Of a DNA stretch of 64,000 bases, positions 16,230 through 25,364 are shown in pieces. Source of the DNA: Rhizobium sp. C4 (GTDB taxonomy: Bacteria > Pseudomonadota > Alphaproteobacteria > Rhizobiales > Rhizobiaceae). The position numbers and the translations under genes are program-made. The stretch's first letter is position 1, and each line of letters starts with the position of its first letter. The stretch spans positions 496,001 through 560,000 of the forward strand of contig NZ_JAJNCX010000002.1 in the NCBI RefSeq assembly GCF_021026315.1, read 5' to 3'. The notes beneath the pieces were generated by a model. That model worked only from the letters and a program-made list of their open reading frames with translations, was not told where the DNA came from and made no database searches.

Positions 16230-17702
16230 ATGGTCAGCCTTTCGGGCGACATAGAACCTGTCGACGGGGTATCCCGCGCGGGTGGCAGAGCGACGACCGA
16301 AAAGGTCGGTGCGCTCGTGGCGGTGCTTTCCCCGCGTCTTGATTCGGCTGCGATTCTGCTTGGCGGCGCGGTAGGCGAGGCCTATCGTGGCGATGCGACG
16401 GACAAGCTCGGCCCCCTGCCGTCCCTCGTCTTCAGGCCACGCAATACGGCCGATGTGGCCCTCATTCTCTCCACCTGCCAGAGCCATGCCCAACCGCTGG
16501 TCACCCAAGGCGGGCGTACAGGACTTTCCGGTGGCGCGCGTCCGCAGGATGACGAAGTCGTTCTCTCCCTGGAGCGGATGACGGAGTTGTCGGAGGTCGA
16601 CCGGCAGGCAGGCACTCTGATTGCCGACGCCGGCGTCGCGCTTCAAAGGGTCCATGAAAAGGCGGAAGAGGCGGGTTTTCTCTTCGGCGTCGACATCGGC
16701 TCGCGTGGTTCCTGCACGATTGGCGGCAATGTGGCGACCAATGCGGGCGGCATTCGCGTGCTTCGCTATGGCATGTTCCGCGCCCAGGTCGCGGGTCTCG
16801 AAGTCGTTCTGGCGGATGGAAGCGTGCTCAGCTCGCTTCGCGGTCTGCCGAAGGACAATTCAGGTCTCGACCTCAATCAATGTTTCATCGGTTCGGAAGG
16901 CACGCTCGGCGTGGTCACGAAGGCCTGCCTCAAGCTGCATCCGCTGCCGGCCACAAGTCTGAATGCGCTGGTTGCGCTCACGACTCTCGCCGCCGCGCAG
17001 GCGCTGCTTGAGCGTTTGCGGCAACGGCTCGGCTCTCTCCTGTCGGCTTTTGAGATTATCTTTCCCGAGGTTTATGAAGGCGTAGCACTTGGCGGCTTCG
17101 CCAGTGCGCCATTGCCGGTGGGGCCGTTCTTCTATGCGCTGATCGAAATCCAGGGCCAGCAGGCGGCCGACGGGGAAAGGTTTGCTGCGGAACTGATGGC
17201 AGCGTTCGAAGACGGTCTCGGCGAGGACGTGGTTCTGTCGCAATCGACCCGCGACTATCGCGCCCTCTGGGCCTATCGGGAAGCCTGCAGCACATTCATC
17301 TTTTCCAAGCCGGACATGGCAGGCTTCGATGTGTCGCTTCCGGCTGCGCGGCTTGAGGATTTCACCCGGAAAGCCAGCCTCCGGCTGAAGGATGTCGACC
17401 CCGAGGCAAGGCCGTTTGTTTTCGGCCATCTTGGCGACGGCAATCTGCATTATATCGTCCAGACGAAGAGGCCTCAGGCAATGGCGGATGCCGTTCTGGA
17501 AACGGCTGCCGCCTGCGGTGGCGCCATTTCCGCCGAACACGGCATCGGTCTCGACAAGAAGGCCTGGTTGCCGCTGGTCCGCAGCAAGCCTGAAATAGAC
17601 GCGATGCGCCGCCTGAAGCGGGCGCTCGATCCTCACCTGATCCTCAATCCAGGTCGTGTCTTCGACATGGATGCGGGCCATTCCGGAAGTGTTCTGCCAT
17701 GA
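16230..17702 (+). CDS. FAD-binding oxidase, D-lactate/glycolate dehydrogenase (GlcD/Dld) type
   Basis: A 490-residue flavoprotein of the VAO/GlcD class that oxidises a 2-hydroxyacid to a 2-oxoacid. The FAD-binding part shows the PLVTQGGRTGLSGGARP-type loop and NVATNAGGIRVLRYG. The C-terminus has HLGDGNLHY, ISAEHGIGLDKK and LNPGRVFD, typical of D-lactate, glycolate or D-2-hydroxyglutarate dehydrogenases. The stop overlaps the next start (ATGA at 17699), so its 2-oxoacid product may feed the oxidoreductase encoded next. The substrate is not determined by sequence. Confidence 0.87.
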   Translation: MVSLSGDIEPVDGVSRAGGRATTEKVGALVAVLSPRLDSAAILLGGAVGEAYRGDATDKLGPLPSLVFRPRNTADVALILSTCQSHAQPLVTQGGRTGLSGGARPQDDEVVLSLERMTELSEVDRQAGTLIADAGVALQRVHEKAEEAGFLFGVDIGSRGSCTIGGNVATNAGGIRVLRYGMFRAQVAGLEVVLADGSVLSSLRGLPKDNSGLDLNQCFIGSEGTLGVVTKACLKLHPLPATSLNALVALTTLAAAQALLERLRQRLGSLLSAFEIIFPEVYEGVALGGFASAPLPVGPFFYALIEIQGQQAADGERFAAELMAAFEDGLGEDVVLSQSTRDYRALWAYREACSTFIFSKPDMAGFDVSLPAARLEDFTRKASLRLKDVDPEARPFVFGHLGDGNLHYIVQTKRPQAMADAVLETAAACGGAISAEHGIGLDKKAWLPLVRSKPEIDAMRRLKRALDPHLILNPGRVFDMDAGHSGSVLP

Positions 17703-20700
17703 CGTCACCGCTGATTTCCGCCAGCCGCAAGATCAACGAGGCCGTGACGCTGGACGATCGCTATGCGCTTGAAAGCGGGACGATCCTGGTGTCCGGGACG
17801 CAGGCTCTGGTGCGCCTGCCGATGATCCAGCGCCAGCGCGATCTGGCCGCCGGTCTCAACACTGCGGGCTATATTTCCGGCTATCGCGGTTCTCCACTGG
17901 CCGGGTTCGACCGCGAGGTGGTGCGGGCGCGCAAATATCTCGATGAGGCGCATGTCAAATTCCAGCCGGGCCTCAATGAAGACATGGCGGCGACGGCGGT
18001 CTGGGGAACCCAGCAGACGGCTCTCTTCGATGGCGCGCGCTATGATGGTGTCTTTGCCATGTGGTATGGCAAGGGCCCCGGCGTCGATCGCAGCATGGAC
18101 GTGATCCGCCATGCCAATGCTGCCGGAACCAGTCCGCATGGCGGCGTGCTGCTGCTTGTTGGCGATGATCACGGCGCGGCGTCTTCGACACTGCCGCATC
18201 AGAGCGAACACAATCTGATTTCCGCCATGGTGCCCATGCTCTCGCCGGCGGGCGTCGCGGAATATATCGACTATGGCCTCCTTGGCTGGGCGATGAGCCG
18301 CCATTCCGGTGCCTGGATCGGCTTCAAGTGCCAGACGGAAATCGTCGAATGCACGGCCTCGGTCGCAATCGGACCCGACCGGCCGATCATCCGGCTTCCG
18401 GATGACGGCGTCGGTGCGGGCGAGTTCGCGCTGCGTTGGCCTGATGGGCCGCATGCCATGGAGCTTCGGCTGGAGCGCAAGCTCGATGCGGTGAAGGCTT
18501 TCGCACGGGCAAATGCGCTTGACCGTCGCCTTGGGGCAGGCGGCAAGGGACGGCTCGGCATCGTTGCAAGCGGCAAGGCCTGGCTCGACCTGCTCGGCGC
18601 CCTATCTCTTCTGGATCTGGGCGAGCGGGAGCTGGAAAGCCTTGGCATAGGCCTCTACAAGGTCGGGCTTGTCTGGCCGATCGAGCCGGAGGGCATTTCA
18701 TCTTTTGCTGCGAGCTTTGACGAAATCCTTGTCGTTGAGGAGAAGCGCCCGATCATTGAAGAGCAGTTGAAGTCGCTGCTCTTCAACATGCCTGCAGATC
18801 GGCGGCCGCGTGTGTTCGGCAAGGCCGCTGCCGAGGGGCAGGTTCTGCTGCCGGCGTCCGGCGAGATTTCGACGATGAGTGTTGCGCGCGCCATCCTGTC
18901 CCGGATCGGCAGCGAGGGGCCGCTTGGTTCTGCCGCCGCCAGGGTCGATGGGCTCGGTCTCACAGCGCCGGAAGAGCCGGTTGCGCTCAAGCGGGATCCT
19001 TATTTCTGTTCCGGCTGTCCGCACAGCATCTCGACGCGCATCCCGGATGGCAGCCGGGCCACGACGGGCATTGGCTGCCATATGATGATCGTCGGCGTCG
19101 AGGATCGCAACACCACCACCTTCACACAGATGGGTGGCGAAGGTGGGGCCTGGATCGGCCTTTCTCCCTTTACCGATGAGAAGCACATTTTCGTCAACAT
19201 GGGCGACGGGACGTATTTCCATTCCGGCCTTCTGGCGATCCGCGCTGGGATCGCGGCCAAGGTCAACGCGACCTACAAGATCCTGTTCAACGATGCCGTG
19301 GCGATGACCGGCGGCCAGCGCCACGATGGCGAATTGAGCGTGCCGGGCGTGGTCGGGCAGATGCTGGCCGAGGGCGCGGCGAAGGTTGTCGTCGTTGCCG
19401 AAGACCCGGATCGCTGGATTGGTCGCCTGCCGACGAATGTTTCCATTCATCCGCGCGACGAACTCGACGCCGTGCAGCGCGGTCTGCGCGAAGTGGAAGG
19501 CGTGACCGCGCTGGTCTACGATCAGGTTTGCGCGGCGGAGAAGCGCCGCCGCCGCAAGCGCGGCGCCTTTCCCGTTTCCGACAAGCGCGCCTTCATCAAT
19601 GAGCTGGTCTGCGAAGGATGCGGTGACTGTTCTGCGGTTTCGAACTGCATCTCGATCGAGCCCAAGGAGACCGAGTTCGGCCGCAAGCGCAAGATCAATC
19701 AGTCAAGCTGCAACACGGATCTGTCCTGCATCAAGGGCTTCTGCCCGAGCTTCGTGACGGTGGAAGGCGGCAAGCTGCGCAAGCCCGTGGCGCAGAGCGC
19801 CAGTTTTGATGTGTCGACGATCCGGCTTCCCGAGATCCACGGCGATCTTTCCAGGCCCTATAACATCCTTCTTGCCGGGATCGGCGGCACGGGTGTCATC
19901 ACCGTCAGTGCCATCCTGTCCATGGCGGCACATATCGACGGGCTTGCGGTTCAGACGCTGGACCAGACGGGTCTTGCACAGAAGAATGGCGCAGTGGTCT
20001 CGCATTTGCGGATCGCCTCCGATCCGGCCGCGATCAACACGGTGCGGATCGGCCCCGGGGAGAGCGATCTGGTCCTGGGCTTCGATGTCGTGGTGGCCGC
20101 CGGCCGGACAGCCTTGCCGACCTTCGGCAAGACACGTACCCGCGCAGTCATCGATGACCATTTCGCGCCAACCGCCTCCTTCGTCCAGAACACGGCGATT
20201 GACCTCAAGCAGCAGTCGACATTGCGGTCGCTGAAGAAGGCTGCGGCCGAGAATGCCCTGACCCTTATTCCCGCCACCGATGTCGGCACCGCGCTTCTGG
20301 GCGATGCGATTGCGGCGAACATGGTTCTGCTGGGCAGCGCCTGGCAGCAGGGACTGATCCCCATCAGCCTCGACGCCATTGAACGGGCCATTGTCCTCAA
20401 CGGCACAGGCGTGGCCATGAACCGCTCGGCCTTCCACTGGGGGCGGCGTCTCGCCGTCGAGCCTGAGGCGGTTGCTGCTGCGGCAGGACTGAAACAGAAA
20501 GAACCGAAGACGGAAAGTCTTGATGACCTGATCGCGCGACGCGCTGACTTTCTCACCGACTATCAGAACGAAGCCTATGCAAACCGGTATCGCGCTCTCG
20601 TGGAGCGCGCGCGCAAGGCGGAGGATGCGATCGGCGGTTCGGGCGGCTTCGCCGAGGCGGTCGCGCGCAATGCCTTCAAGCTGATGGCCTATAAGGACGA

Positions 20701-21199
20701 ATATGAAGTCGCGCGGCTCCATCGCGATCCGTCGTTTGCAAAGGCGATCGCGGCGCAATTCGAGGGCGACTACACGATCCGCCACCATCTGGCCCCGCCT
20801 TTCCTGTCGCGGAAGATCGATGCCCGCACCGGACGCCCCGCCAAGACCGCGTTCGGCCCCTGGATGGGCCCGGCGCTCGGCCTGCTGGCACGGTTGAAGG
20901 GTCTGCGCGGCACGCGCTTTGACATTTTCGGCATGACCGAGGAGCGGCGCCTGGAACGCCGCCTCATCGAGGACTATGCCGCGATGGTTGACGCGCTTTG
21001 CAAGGGTCTGACGCCCGAAACGCTGGAGCTTGCCTGCGAAATTGCCGGTCTTCCCGACATGGTTCGTGGCTACGGGCCGGTCAAGCTGGAGGCTGCCGCC
21101 AAGTTCGAAGCGAAGAAAACTGCCCTGTTGGCGAGGTGGCGACAAGGTGCGCTTGGTCCCACGCCTGCCGACGTTTCTGGAGTGCGCGCCAATGGTTGA
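17699..21199 (+). CDS. fused indolepyruvate ferredoxin oxidoreductase-like enzyme
   Basis: An 1166-residue single-chain 2-oxoacid:acceptor oxidoreductase that would oxidatively decarboxylate aromatic or branched 2-oxoacids to acyl-CoA. It carries a TPP-binding part (GYISGYRGSPLAGFDREV, GIGCHMM, MGGEGGAWIG, NMGDGTYFHSG) and iron-sulfur cysteines around residues 638-680 (CEGCGDC, then CNTDLSCIKGFC). A gamma-type domain (AGIGGTGVITVSA) and a C-terminal extension (SRKIDARTGRPAKTA) complete it. Length and order match the fused IorA/IorB-like proteins of proteobacteria. It is coupled to the upstream oxidase and overlaps the next gene by 8 bases. Confidence 0.9.
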   Translation: MTSPLISASRKINEAVTLDDRYALESGTILVSGTQALVRLPMIQRQRDLAAGLNTAGYISGYRGSPLAGFDREVVRARKYLDEAHVKFQPGLNEDMAATAVWGTQQTALFDGARYDGVFAMWYGKGPGVDRSMDVIRHANAAGTSPHGGVLLLVGDDHGAASSTLPHQSEHNLISAMVPMLSPAGVAEYIDYGLLGWAMSRHSGAWIGFKCQTEIVECTASVAIGPDRPIIRLPDDGVGAGEFALRWPDGPHAMELRLERKLDAVKAFARANALDRRLGAGGKGRLGIVASGKAWLDLLGALSLLDLGERELESLGIGLYKVGLVWPIEPEGISSFAASFDEILVVEEKRPIIEEQLKSLLFNMPADRRPRVFGKAAAEGQVLLPASGEISTMSVARAILSRIGSEGPLGSAAARVDGLGLTAPEEPVALKRDPYFCSGCPHSISTRIPDGSRATTGIGCHMMIVGVEDRNTTTFTQMGGEGGAWIGLSPFTDEKHIFVNMGDGTYFHSGLLAIRAGIAAKVNATYKILFNDAVAMTGGQRHDGELSVPGVVGQMLAEGAAKVVVVAEDPDRWIGRLPTNVSIHPRDELDAVQRGLREVEGVTALVYDQVCAAEKRRRRKRGAFPVSDKRAFINELVCEGCGDCSAVSNCISIEPKETEFGRKRKINQSSCNTDLSCIKGFCPSFVTVEGGKLRKPVAQSASFDVSTIRLPEIHGDLSRPYNILLAGIGGTGVITVSAILSMAAHIDGLAVQTLDQTGLAQKNGAVVSHLRIASDPAAINTVRIGPGESDLVLGFDVVVAAGRTALPTFGKTRTRAVIDDHFAPTASFVQNTAIDLKQQSTLRSLKKAAAENALTLIPATDVGTALLGDAIAANMVLLGSAWQQGLIPISLDAIERAIVLNGTGVAMNRSAFHWGRRLAVEPEAVAAAAGLKQKEPKTESLDDLIARRADFLTDYQNEAYANRYRALVERARKAEDAIGGSGGFAEAVARNAFKLMAYKDEYEVARLHRDPSFAKAIAAQFEGDYTIRHHLAPPFLSRKIDARTGRPAKTAFGPWMGPALGLLARLKGLRGTRFDIFGMTEERRLERRLIEDYAAMVDALCKGLTPETLELACEIAGLPDMVRGYGPVKLEAAAKFEAKKTALLARWRQGALGPTPADVSGVRANG

Positions 21200-22169
21200 A
21201 AAGATCATCATCGACACCGATCCCGGCCAGGACGATGCATTTGCCATCCTGCTTGCGCTGGCAAGCCCGGAAATCGAGTTGTTGGGCGTGACGACCGTGG
21301 CCGGAAATGTCCCGCTGAACCTGACGCAGCGCAATGCGCGCCAGGTTCTGGAATTTGCCGGACGAACGGATCTTCCCGTCTATGCCGGCTGCGCGAAGCC
21401 GATGGCGGGGCCTCTCGTGACGGCGGAGCATGTCCATGGGGCAACGGGCCTGGATGGGGCGGAACTGCCCGAGCCCTCCATGCCTCTGCAGGATACGCAT
21501 GCTGTTGATTTCATCATCGAGACTCTGAGACGCCAGCCGGCAGGCAGCGTCACGCTCTGCCCTCTGGGGCCGCTGACGAATATCGGCACGGCGCTATCCA
21601 AGGCGCCGGAAATTGCCAGCCGCATCCGCCGCATCGTCCTGATGGGCGGCGGTCTTTTCGAGGGTGGCAACATCACGCCTGCGGCGGAGTTCAACATTTT
21701 CGTCGATCCGCAGGCCGCAACCGTGGTCTTCGCATCCGGCGTGCGCATTGTGATGATGCCGCTCGATGTCACGCACAAGGTCCGCACGACGCGGGCGCGT
21801 GTGGCGCGCATCCGCGCGCTAGGCGGCAGCTTCGGCGCGGTCGCAGCCGGCTGGCTCGACTATTTCGAGCGCTTCGACGAGGCAAAATACGGGCTTGAGG
21901 GCGGGCCGCTGCACGACCCGAATGTGATTGCCTATCTCATCCGCCCCGACATTTACGGCGGGCGGGAATGCAATGTGGAAATCGAGACCGAATCCGAGCT
22001 GACCAAGGGCATGACCGTGGTCGACTGGTGGGGTGTGAGCGGCAGGCCTCATAACGCGCTCTTCATTCGCGATGTCGATGACGAGGCCTTTTTCGATCTG
22101 CTGACGGAGCGTCTGGCAAGATTGGCCGGGGCCTCTGCGATCACGAGCCCGAAGACGGCCAGAGGCTGA
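21192..22169 (+). CDS. nucleoside hydrolase (IunH family)
   Basis: Hydrolyses ribonucleosides to base and ribose. It has 325 residues. The calcium-binding N-terminal motif IIDTDPGQDDA is intact (Asp8, Asp10, Asp14, Asp15). The central LMGGGLFEGGNITPAAEFNIFVDP and the C-terminal PLHDPNVIAYLI and VDWWG segments fit the family. The start at 21192 overlaps the upstream stop by 8 bases; a longer in-frame start at 21030 would lie inside that gene and was rejected. Its inclusion in a 2-hydroxyacid/2-oxoacid operon is unusual. It may cooperate with the PfkB kinase encoded nearby (inference). Confidence 0.9.
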   Translation: MVEKIIIDTDPGQDDAFAILLALASPEIELLGVTTVAGNVPLNLTQRNARQVLEFAGRTDLPVYAGCAKPMAGPLVTAEHVHGATGLDGAELPEPSMPLQDTHAVDFIIETLRRQPAGSVTLCPLGPLTNIGTALSKAPEIASRIRRIVLMGGGLFEGGNITPAAEFNIFVDPQAATVVFASGVRIVMMPLDVTHKVRTTRARVARIRALGGSFGAVAAGWLDYFERFDEAKYGLEGGPLHDPNVIAYLIRPDIYGGRECNVEIETESELTKGMTVVDWWGVSGRPHNALFIRDVDDEAFFDLLTERLARLAGASAITSPKTARG

Positions 22170-22250
22170 CGGGCTGGAGGGGCGGCTGCGATGCGATCCA
22201 CTGCCGCTCCTCTGAAAGCACGGCCCCCGCAATGGCGGAGGCCGATTGCG

Positions 22251-23072
22251 TCAGTCGAGACCCTTGAAGGGCGCGTCGCGCACTTCGAGATATTCCTTCA
22301 GCGACATCTTGGCGAGATTGCCCATCCATTCGCGTCCGCGGCGGCTGACATGGAGGGCTGCGATCGCATGGACGTTGTAATCCATCGAGGTCATCAGTCC
22401 GGCCGCGATCTGCTGGTTGTTGATCGAGGCCTTGGCATATTTGATCGCGGGAACCGGCATGCGGGCGAGCTTGCGGGCGAGTTTGTCCGTGGCTTCGCGA
22501 AGCTCGGATGCGGGAACAACCTTGTTGACGAGGCGCATCGCCAGGGCTTCCTGCGCATCCACCAGATCGCCCGTATACATCAGCCAGCGAACGTCGCGCG
22601 ATGCAATCACCCAGGGCATGAAGAGCGAGGGCGGGCCGGAATTGTGCCGCACTTCGGGTTCGCCGAACTTCGCATTGTCGGCTGCAATCGCCAGATCGCA
22701 GGCCATCATGAGTTCGAGCGCGCCGGCCAGTGCATAACCGTTGATCGATGCAATGACGGGGATAGGGGCCTTCCAGATATTGAGAAGGGCCTGCGTGTTC
22801 TCGCCCATATCGGCGTGCCAGTCCTCGATGTCGACGTCGTAGTCGGCGCCCTGAAGATCATAGCCCGCCGAAAAGGCGCGGCCGGCACCGGTGATCACCA
22901 GCGCGTTCACATCCGGATCGGCGACGGCAAGCGCAACTGCCGCGTCGATTTCGCGGATGGCCGTCTTGTTCATCGCATTCAGCTTGTCCGGGCGGTTCAG
23001 CGTGATGGTGCCGAATTTGTCGGTCGCGTCCTTCTCGTAAAGGATCGTCTCGAAGACAGGCGTGGAAGTCAT
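22251..23072 (-). CDS. enoyl-CoA hydratase/isomerase family protein
   Basis: Crotonase-fold protein of 273 residues. The oxyanion-hole segments RAFSAGYDLQG and INGYALAGALELMMACDLAI are present. The catalytic-region helix reads FGEPEVRHNSGPP, so the canonical second catalytic glutamate of crotonase may be replaced, and the reaction need not be hydration. It lies 36 bases downstream of the HTH-PfkB kinase in the same direction and is probably co-transcribed with it. AAAGGAA precedes the ATG, and a 10-base palindrome AAGATATCTT (23090-23099) lies just upstream. Its substrate is unknown. Confidence 0.85.
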   Translation of the reverse strand: MTSTPVFETILYEKDATDKFGTITLNRPDKLNAMNKTAIREIDAAVALAVADPDVNALVITGAGRAFSAGYDLQGADYDVDIEDWHADMGENTQALLNIWKAPIPVIASINGYALAGALELMMACDLAIAADNAKFGEPEVRHNSGPPSLFMPWVIASRDVRWLMYTGDLVDAQEALAMRLVNKVVPASELREATDKLARKLARMPVPAIKYAKASINNQQIAAGLMTSMDYNVHAIAALHVSRRGREWMGNLAKMSLKEYLEVRDAPFKGLD

Positions 23073-23108
23073 GTTGGTATTCCTTTCGTAAGATATCTTG
23101 CCCCGGAA

Positions 23109-24227
23109 CTAGGCTTTCATCCGGACCATGTTGGCTTCAAGAAATGCGGCAGACAGGGCAGGGTGAATGGTGGTCGGGCATTCCGTGGTCAGGGCACCTG
23201 CGAGAATGCCGTGGCGGGCAGCCTCCATCGTGCCGTCGCCCCGAATGAGGCGGTGGAGGGTCGCGGCAACCATGGCGTCGCCGGCGCCGGTCAGGTCGAC
23301 CGGGTTGGCCTTGGCGGCGGGATAGGTCGCGTGACCGTCGAGCGCGGAAACGGCCGTCCCCTTGGCGCCCAGGCTTACGATGGCTTCAGCCGCGCCGGCC
23401 GATTGCAGCATCCGCGCGGCATTGCGCGCATCGTCAAGCGTGGCGGAGCCTGCATCCCGGTCCTCGCCGAGAAATGCGAATGCTTCGGCCATGTTCATGA
23501 AGATGAGATCGACGCCCGTGAGGTCCTTTGGCAGTCTCGCGACCTTCGTCATCGAGACGGCGTCGATCGCCAGCCTGGCGCGCGAACCCTGCTTGCGCCG
23601 CAGGAGAGCGGAAAGGGTGTCGGCTGGAAGATTGCAGTCGGCGAAGATAAAGGTCGCCGATCCGATATGCGACCATGCCCTGTCCACGACGGCGGGCGTA
23701 AACTCGTCAAAGATCGCCATGTCCGACAGGCCATGCCGCAAGGCCCCGGAACTTTCGAGGATTGCGATATATTCGGCAGTCCGCTGCGTTTCGCTGATCA
23801 CCGACTGGCTGGTATCAACCCCGCAGTCGCGCAAATGGGCAAGCAGAAAGCGCCCGGCCTCATCATTTCCCAGAACCGAGAGAAAGCTGACCTCCGAGCC
23901 AAGGCGGGCCAGATTTTCAGCGACATTGCGGCCGACACCACCGCTGGACACCGAGCCGTGAACGAGATTGGACGTGTCCTCGACCAGCGGGCCGAGGGAG
24001 CGGTACTGGCGGTCGAGCACGGCTCCGCCAAGGCAGACGATCCTGTTGCTCGCCGGCAGGACATATCCTCTTCCCAGAATATAGCCCTTCTGCATCAGCT
24101 GGACGATATGCGCGGCCACCGTGGAGCGGGCCAGCCCCATCATGCCGGCAATCTCCTGCTGGCCCGCAAAGGGGTTGGCTTTGACCAGTTCCAGGACTGC
24201 GCGCTCTTGCTCGCCGAGATCTTCCAT
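23109..24227 (-). CDS. PfkB-family sugar/nucleoside kinase with N-terminal winged helix-turn-helix
   Basis: A 372-residue fusion. Residues about 5-55 form a winged helix (FAGQQEIAGMMGLARSTVAAH, recognition helix about 32-47). From residue 62 a ribokinase-like fold follows, with SSGGVGRNVAENLARLG and the catalytic/anion-hole motif LTGAGDAM near the C-terminus. E. coli YeiI has the same arrangement. Likely substrate is ribose, a nucleoside or pseudouridine. The gene starts 35 bases from a 44-base perfect inverted repeat, so it may repress itself and the divergent operon in response to its substrate (inference). Confidence 0.85.
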   Translation of the reverse strand: MEDLGEQERAVLELVKANPFAGQQEIAGMMGLARSTVAAHIVQLMQKGYILGRGYVLPASNRIVCLGGAVLDRQYRSLGPLVEDTSNLVHGSVSSGGVGRNVAENLARLGSEVSFLSVLGNDEAGRFLLAHLRDCGVDTSQSVISETQRTAEYIAILESSGALRHGLSDMAIFDEFTPAVVDRAWSHIGSATFIFADCNLPADTLSALLRRKQGSRARLAIDAVSMTKVARLPKDLTGVDLIFMNMAEAFAFLGEDRDAGSATLDDARNAARMLQSAGAAEAIVSLGAKGTAVSALDGHATYPAAKANPVDLTGAGDAMVAATLHRLIRGDGTMEAARHGILAGALTTECPTTIHPALSAAFLEANMVRMKA

Positions 24228-24261
24228 GGGCGCCTGAGGATCCTTAAAGACAAATCTATTT

Positions 24262-24305
24262 CAACAGATGTTGACAACAACAACTCTTGTTGTCAACATC
24301 TGTTG
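24262..24305. promoter_or_regulatory. mirror-symmetric operator with overlapping divergent promoters
   Basis: Perfect 19-bp inverted repeat (24262-24280 and 24287-24305) with a 6-base spacer CAACTC. Each arm also contains an 11-bp palindrome TGTTG-A/T-CAACA. On the + strand TTGACA (24271-24276) is 17 bases from CAACAT (24294-24299). The symmetry gives the identical TTGACA-N17-CAACAT on the - strand. Both divergent transcription units could therefore start from overlapping promoters inside one operator. Confidence 0.7.
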
Positions 24306-24362
24306 TGAAAGCCGGAAATTTCCAGGAGCTGTCGTTCTCCACGAAAGGAATTGCGTGCCGTG

Positions 24363-25307
24363 ATGTCTCATCAAAGCATTCCCGTTATCGATGTCGCGCC
24401 GTTCATCGCCGGCGGGGCAGGGGCGGCTGCCGTTGTGGCCGACATGGAGAAAGCCGCGCGAGACATGGGCTTCTTCCTGGTGACGGGGCACGGGGTGTCG
24501 GTCGAGGCGACGTCGCGCATCTATAATCTCGCCCGTGCCTTCTTCGATGAGCCGGACGATTGGAAAGTGGTCCAGGGCCGCAGCACGGATGTCGAAGGTG
24601 GCGTTGCCTTCTCGCCCATCGCGGAAGAGGCGCTGGCCGGTACGTTGGGCATGAAGACGCCCGGCGACTACAAGGAAAGCCTGAACTTCGGGCCGCGTCT
24701 CAAGGGTGGCGCATGGCCGACCAGGCCAGAGGGGCTGAAGGCGGCGTTCGACGCCTATTTCGGCGAAATGGAACGGCTGGCCTATCATTTGCGCCGTGTC
24801 TTCTGCGCGGCAATCGGCCTTCCGGAAACCTATTTCGAGCCGGCCTTCGAAGGGCATCTGTCTGCGCTTCGGGTGATCAACTATCCCGAACAGCAGGAGA
24901 CTCCGTTGCCCGGGCAGCTGCGTGCCGGCGTCCACACGGATTATGGCTTCATGACCATTCTGCGTTCCGAAGCTTCGTCTGGCGGGCTTCAGGTGCAGAC
25001 GCGCCAGGGCGAATGGCTGGATGCGCCCAATATAGATGGCGCCTATGTCGTCAATATCGGCGACGCCTTCATGCGCTGGACCAATGACGAATGGGTTTCG
25101 ACCCCGCACCGCGTGGCCAATCCGCCGAGCGGGGGCAAGGGAAGTGCGCGTCGCCAGTCGATCCCGTTCTTCCTCAATCCCAATGCCGAGGCGATGATTT
25201 CCTGCCTCGAGCCTTTTACGCGCGGCGGCAAGACCGCGAAATACGAGCCCATCAGCTTTGGCGACTACATCGCCTTGAAGACCAAGCAGGCGTTTTCCAC
25301 GAAGTAA
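24363..25307 (+). CDS. isopenicillin N synthase-family 2-oxoglutarate/Fe(II) oxygenase
   Basis: Non-haem iron dioxygenase of 314 residues. The iron triad is visible as HTDYGF (His and Asp) and TPHRV (distal His); the 2-oxoglutarate-type arginine follows in RRQSIPFF. The N-terminal DIOX_N region begins IPVIDVAPF. The ATG at 24363 is preceded by AAAGGAA; upstream in-frame TTG (24351) and GTG (24360) are alternatives. It is the first gene of an operon with a polyamine-type ABC importer, so it probably oxidises the imported compound, which is unknown. Confidence 0.87.
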   Translation: MSHQSIPVIDVAPFIAGGAGAAAVVADMEKAARDMGFFLVTGHGVSVEATSRIYNLARAFFDEPDDWKVVQGRSTDVEGGVAFSPIAEEALAGTLGMKTPGDYKESLNFGPRLKGGAWPTRPEGLKAAFDAYFGEMERLAYHLRRVFCAAIGLPETYFEPAFEGHLSALRVINYPEQQETPLPGQLRAGVHTDYGFMTILRSEASSGGLQVQTRQGEWLDAPNIDGAYVVNIGDAFMRWTNDEWVSTPHRVANPPSGGKGSARRQSIPFFLNPNAEAMISCLEPFTRGGKTAKYEPISFGDYIALKTKQAFSTK

Positions 25308-25364
25308 GCCGCAAAGGCCTCGCATCACGCATGCCCGAACAAGATTCAAAAAAGGGGAACTGAC

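Noticed and set aside
19703-21334. 543-codon - strand frame opposite the oxidoreductase
   Set aside because: Antisense to the gamma-type domain, which is clearly coding on the + strand.
24262-24305. 19-bp inverted repeat considered as a classic Rho-independent terminator
   Set aside because: It is AT-rich, has no T-run, and lies between divergent start codons where a terminator has no role.
22191-24308. 705-codon + strand frame across the enoyl-CoA hydratase and kinase genes
   Set aside because: It is antisense to two clearly recognisable genes, runs through the operator, and shows no domain.
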